NCBI RefSeq assembly: GCF_011682175.1
Contig: NZ_WHJG01000001.1
Span: 248,001-312,000 of the forward strand
Direction of reading: 5' to 3'
Source: Massilia frigida
GTDB lineage: Bacteria; Pseudomonadota; Gammaproteobacteria; Burkholderiales; Burkholderiaceae_D
DNA length: 64,000 bases
How positions within the stretch are numbered: the stretch's first letter is position 1; each line of letters starts with the position of its first letter. This document shows, piece by piece, positions 60,954 through 64,000 of the stretch. The notes under the pieces were generated by a model. It was not told the origin of the DNA. It saw only the letters and a list, made by a program, of their open reading frames with translations, and searched no databases. The translations under genes were made by a program, and so were the position numbers.

Positions 60954-61984
60954 TGGCCGGCTCCTTTGCGGAACAGGGTGGACTCCAGGCTGCGCGCGCC
61001 GCTCGGCTGGCCGCGGGTGGTCGGGATTTCGCCGGTTTCGATCAGTTGCTTGAAGCGGCGCAAGTCGTCACGCACCTGGATCATGGGGTCCTCGCCGAAC
61101 AGCCTGGCCACCGCGGCGCTGGCGCGCCCTGCCGGCGGGTGATAGCTCATCTGCACCTGCAGCACCGTGGCGCGGCCGCCGTTGGCGGGGATGAAGCGCA
61201 CGCTGCCGGCATTGTCGACGTCGGCCCCGGGCACCGAACGCCAGCGCAGTAACCGGTCCGGCTGGTCTTCGGTGATCTCGGCATCCCACTCGACCTTGCG
61301 CCCGGCCGGCCCCCTGGCGCACCAGTGCGAAAACCGCTCATCGATGATCGTGACCGATGCGAGGTGCTGCATGAAGCCAGGCAGGCGCGCAAGATCGCGC
61401 CAGAAGCGGTAGCATTCGCCGGGCGGACGGTTGATGCTGACCGCGTGCTGGACCCGCTGCCCGCCCTGCGGCCCGGCCAGCGTCCCATGGGAGGGCGTGC
61501 GGCGCGGCGGATTGCCGGCCCGCAGGTCGAGCGCGCCGACCGAGGCCAGCGCCAGCGCCGTCGATGCCAGCCGGCGCCGGTTGGCATCAGGGTGGATCGC
61601 GGCGACGCCGACGATGCCCAGGTCCATGGCGTCGCCCACCATGCGCGACCAGCGCCACAGCTGGTCGTCGGGCCGGTTCAGCAAGCCCACGCCGCTGACC
61701 AGTTCGCGCATGCCCATCACGCGCAGCACCTGCGGCCAGTCCGGCATGCCGGCCGCGCGCGCCATGAAACGCGGCGCCATCAGGCCGGCCAGCCCCAGGC
61801 CGATGCTGAACCATCCGAGCGCCATGCCGAGCCGGATGTCGCGCGCGCCATGCGGCGGGCCGGTCAGATGCGCCGGCATGTCGCCAGCGGCGCCAGCCTC
61901 GTCGACCACGCCGGGCGCGGCGCCGGGATATTGCCAAAAGCCGGGACGCGCCTGGCGCCGGCCGGTGTCGCTACTGGTTTCCAT
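60950..61984 (-). CDS. SRPBCC/cyclase-dehydrase-like protein with membrane N-terminal half
   Basis: This 344-residue protein has a hydrophobic N-terminal half (about residues 50-160: [59 protein letters not shown]) and a C-terminal SRPBCC domain from about residue 185 ([38 protein letters not shown], partial), typical of coenzyme-Q-binding/polyketide-cyclase-like proteins. It is coupled to the dehydrogenase by a four-base overlap. The substrate is unknown. Confidence 0.82.
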   Translation of the reverse strand: METSSDTGRRQARPGFWQYPGAAPGVVDEAGAAGDMPAHLTGPPHGARDIRLGMALGWFSIGLGLAGLMAPRFMARAAGMPDWPQVLRVMGMRELVSGVGLLNRPDDQLWRWSRMVGDAMDLGIVGVAAIHPDANRRRLASTALALASVGALDLRAGNPPRRTPSHGTLAGPQGGQRVQHAVSINRPPGECYRFWRDLARLPGFMQHLASVTIIDERFSHWCARGPAGRKVEWDAEITEDQPDRLLRWRSVPGADVDNAGSVRFIPANGGRATVLQVQMSYHPPAGRASAAVARLFGEDPMIQVRDDLRRFKQLIETGEIPTTRGQPSGARSLESTLFRKGAGQ

Positions 61985-62626
61985 GAGGCCTCCTGGCGGA
62001 TGGCGGGCGCCGCCGGTGGCGACGCCCAGTGACTATGGAATTAGGCCGCGGCGGGCGCCAGATGTTCCCGCATGGAGGTCATGTTCAAGTTCTCGGCGAC
62101 GCACTTTGCGAGCGCACAAACTAACGCCAGATAGGCGCTGGTCCATGCTAAAAAAACGTCGGGGCGAAAACGCAACAGTTACTAATAATACTTTTTTAGC
62201 CCGGTGGCAGCTCATTACAATAGAGATTCAGGCCCGTCTTATGTGGCCTTTTCCGGAGCGCGGCGCGACCCTTGATCGCGTCCACCCGGCGCACCCGGAT
62301 GCGCCGCTCCCGCGAAACGCCACCCGCTGTCATGGACAGATAAAAATAACAACACAAATTTCTTTTAAAGTTAGTTAAATTGTAACTAACTTTGCTATTT
62401 CGCAAGGAAAGAGTGTATATTCCTAATGGTATGCTGCCGATCATTCTTTATTGATCGGCGACCTGTGCCGCGTGCAATCTTGCCGGCCCCTCATTCGTGC
62501 CATGTGGCGTGAGGCGACGCCCGGGAAAACGATCCGGTGAGCGCTCGGTCGTTCTTTTCAAACAGGAAATTTTGCCGCTGTAATTCAGTTGCTATAATAA
62601 CAAATACGTTATAACAGGGAATCCAG
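61985..62626. promoter_or_regulatory. AT-rich control region before the nucleotide-sugar dehydrogenase
   Basis: No gene is visible in 642 bp, which is richer in A+T than its surroundings from 62100 on. A perfect 11-bp-arm inverted repeat lies at 62367-62393 (AAAGTTAGTTA, AATTG, complement). A second perfect repeat is at 62436-62459 (GCCGATCA, 8-base loop, TGATCGGC). A promoter near the gene has TATAAT at 62593-62598 with TTTTGC 17 bp upstream. Confidence 0.55.
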
Positions 62627-63919
62627 ATGGAAGCAGCAGCAAAAGTAGTGGCCGTCGTTGGCCTGGGTTATGTCGGCCTGCCATTGGCTGTCGAATTCGG
62701 CAAGAAACGCACGACGATCGGTTTCGACCTGTCGACCAGCAAAATCGATAGCTATCGGCGTTTCATCGACCCTACCGGCGAACTGAACAGTGACCAGTTG
62801 CGCGCCGCGCAGCACCTGACCGTCAGCGCCGACCCTGCCGCCATCGCCGGCGCCGATTACATCGTGGTGGCCGTGCCGACCCCGGTCGATAGTGCCCACA
62901 ATCCCGATTTCACGCCGCTGGCCGGCGCCAGCAAGACCGTCGGCCTGCATATGAAGAAAGGCGCGATCGTCATTTTCGAGTCCACCGTGTACCCGGGCGC
63001 GACCGAGGAAGTCTGTATTCCCATCCTGGAACAGCATTCTGGCCTGAAGTGGATGGAAGACTTCCACGTCGGCTTCTCGCCGGAGCGCATCAATCCGGGC
63101 GACAAGGAACATACCCTGACCACCATCCTCAAGGTGGTGTCGGGCGACGACGAGGCCACCCTGGACGAAGTGGCCAAGCTGTACGAATCGATCATCACGG
63201 CTGGCGTGTACCGGGCCTCGTCGGTCAAGGTGGCGGAAGCGGCCAAGGTCATCGAAAACACCCAGCGCGACTTGAATATCGCGCTGATGAACGAACTTGC
63301 CATCATTTTCGATAAAATTGGCATCGATACGCTGGAAGTGCTAAAAGCGGCCGGGACCAAGTGGAATTTCCTGCCGTTCCGCCCGGGCCTGGTGGGCGGG
63401 CATTGCATCGGCGTCGATCCGTATTACCTGACGCACAAGGCCGACATGCTCGGCTACCACCCGCAGGTGATCCTGGCGGGGCGCCGCATCAACGATGGCA
63501 TGGCCAAGTTCGTGGCCGAAAAAACCATCAAGTCGATGATCGCGGCCGGTTTTAACGTCAAGGGTGCGAAGGTCAACGTGATCGGCCTGACGTTCAAGGA
63601 AAACTGCCCGGACCTGCGCAATTCCAAGGTCGCCGATATCATCACCGAACTGACAACCTACGGCGTACAGGTGCACGTGCACGATCCGGTGGCCGATGCC
63701 GCCGAAGCCATGCACGAGTATGGCGTGGAACTGGAAAGCTGGGATCGCCTGCCGCAAGCCGACGCCATCATCGCGGCGGTCTCGCACAAGGAGTTGCTGG
63801 CGCGTCCGCTGTCCGACCTGCAGGCCAAACTGAACAAGAATGGCTGCTTCATGGATGTCAAATCGCTGTTCGACCAGGACGCCTTGCGCGCCGCCGGTTT
63901 TTCCGTCTGGCGCCTGTAG
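62627..63919 (+). CDS. UDP-sugar 6-dehydrogenase (UDP-N-acetylhexosamine type)
   Basis: This 430-residue nucleotide-sugar dehydrogenase has the Rossmann motif GLGYVGLP (residues 12-19), the conserved EVCIPILEQ and FSPERINPGD blocks, a central helix, and the catalytic Cys in GGHCIGVDPYY near residue 260. The C-terminal domain holds GLTFKENCPDLRNSKV. It matches the TviB/WbpA/WbpO group that makes UDP-N-acetylgalactosaminuronic or glucosaminuronic acid for surface polysaccharide. The GGGAATCC at 62617-62624 precedes the ATG. A polysaccharide cluster probably continues beyond the window. Confidence 0.93.
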   Translation: MEAAAKVVAVVGLGYVGLPLAVEFGKKRTTIGFDLSTSKIDSYRRFIDPTGELNSDQLRAAQHLTVSADPAAIAGADYIVVAVPTPVDSAHNPDFTPLAGASKTVGLHMKKGAIVIFESTVYPGATEEVCIPILEQHSGLKWMEDFHVGFSPERINPGDKEHTLTTILKVVSGDDEATLDEVAKLYESIITAGVYRASSVKVAEAAKVIENTQRDLNIALMNELAIIFDKIGIDTLEVLKAAGTKWNFLPFRPGLVGGHCIGVDPYYLTHKADMLGYHPQVILAGRRINDGMAKFVAEKTIKSMIAAGFNVKGAKVNVIGLTFKENCPDLRNSKVADIITELTTYGVQVHVHDPVADAAEAMHEYGVELESWDRLPQADAIIAAVSHKELLARPLSDLQAKLNKNGCFMDVKSLFDQDALRAAGFSVWRL

Positions 63920-63938
63920 GGGCGCTTGGGAAGCGCCC
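63920..63938 (+). terminator. Hairpin after the nucleotide-sugar dehydrogenase
   Basis: GGGCGCTT and AAGCGCCC form a perfect 8-bp stem around GGG, starting at the base after the stop codon. No T run follows, so it is more likely to be a weak or processing hairpin than a full terminator. Confidence 0.4.
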
Positions 63939-63985
63939 GCTGGTGCTTCCTTGTATGCAGCATGAATAAGAAACTGGAGTCTGCC

Positions 63986-64000
63986 GTGGGTAAATTCATC
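63986..64000 (+). CDS. Start of a downstream gene, truncated by the window end
   Basis: A GTG at 63986 has GGAG 6 bases upstream and reads Met-Gly-Lys-Phe-Ile before the edge. An ATG at 63962 is in the same frame (reads MNKKLESAVGKFI) but lacks a ribosome site. Too little remains to name the product. Confidence 0.4.

Overview
The window looks like chromosome from a high-GC betaproteobacterium of the Oxalobacteraceae (Massilia-like). The evidence is the petABC-sspA-sspB-tRNA-Thr order, the 3-hydroxybutyrate dehydrogenase next to a patatin-like protein, the long Tad pilus locus, fused isobutyryl-CoA mutase, fused indolepyruvate oxidoreductase, and strong GC bias at third codon positions. No integrase, transposase, CRISPR array or phage gene was seen. 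Most genes are intact; one clear nonsense-interrupted gene was found (zinc alcohol dehydrogenase, amber codon at 60021-60023).

Layout. 1-5.4 kb: housekeeping block with a truncated DegQ/HtrA-type protease, mscL, the cytochrome bc1 operon petABC, stringent starvation genes sspA/sspB and tRNA-Thr(TGT) with a strong terminator. 5.6-11.8 kb: higBA toxin-antitoxin pair, an AhpD-like protein with a suspicious 5' end, patatin plus bdhA, and small envelope or secreted proteins (DUF2867, lipoproteins, GIN domain, BON domain). 11.9-25.1 kb: a complete Tad/Flp pilus locus on the minus strand, read from flp (25145) to the TPR lipoprotein (11894). A candidate terminator between flp and the prepilin peptidase could make pilin the most abundant product. 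25.6-27.9 kb: a GGDEF diguanylate cyclase and an HD-GYP phosphodiesterase face each other beside the pilus locus. 28-36.2 kb: LysR regulator, indolepyruvate oxidoreductase and IcmF, both of which act in amino-acid-derived acyl-CoA metabolism.

36.2-40.8 kb is the most unusual part. All genes lie on the minus strand, in the order non-coding RNA, retron-type reverse transcriptase, three tandem copies of a CxxC/CxxH membrane-protein family, a P-loop polynucleotide-kinase-like protein, and a Thg1-like (tRNA-His guanylyltransferase family) reverse polymerase. Upstream of the reverse transcriptase I found an inverted repeat (a1 40769-40783, a2 40620-40636) with the expected branch G directly after a1, and a plausible promoter that would start transcription at a1. 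This is a strong candidate retron. The link from the retron to the downstream membrane proteins and RNA-repair-like pair is inference.

40.8-50.5 kb: a disaccharide-use locus made of LacI regulator, MFS transporter, beta-phosphoglucomutase and GH65 phosphorylase in one operon, then a second LacI regulator divergent from a TonB-dependent receptor, then a TonB-C-terminal protein. Two different pairs of LacI-type palindromes sit in the two control regions. 50.8-62 kb: mixed accessory genes, including a metallo-hydrolase/TetR divergent pair, a BNR-repeat protein with a MoaD-like partner, an ATP-grasp protein, a GH9 cellulase-like lipoprotein, the interrupted alcohol dehydrogenase and an SRPBCC protein. 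62-64 kb: an AT-richer control region with two perfect inverted repeats, followed by a nucleotide-sugar dehydrogenase that probably opens a surface polysaccharide cluster continuing past the window.
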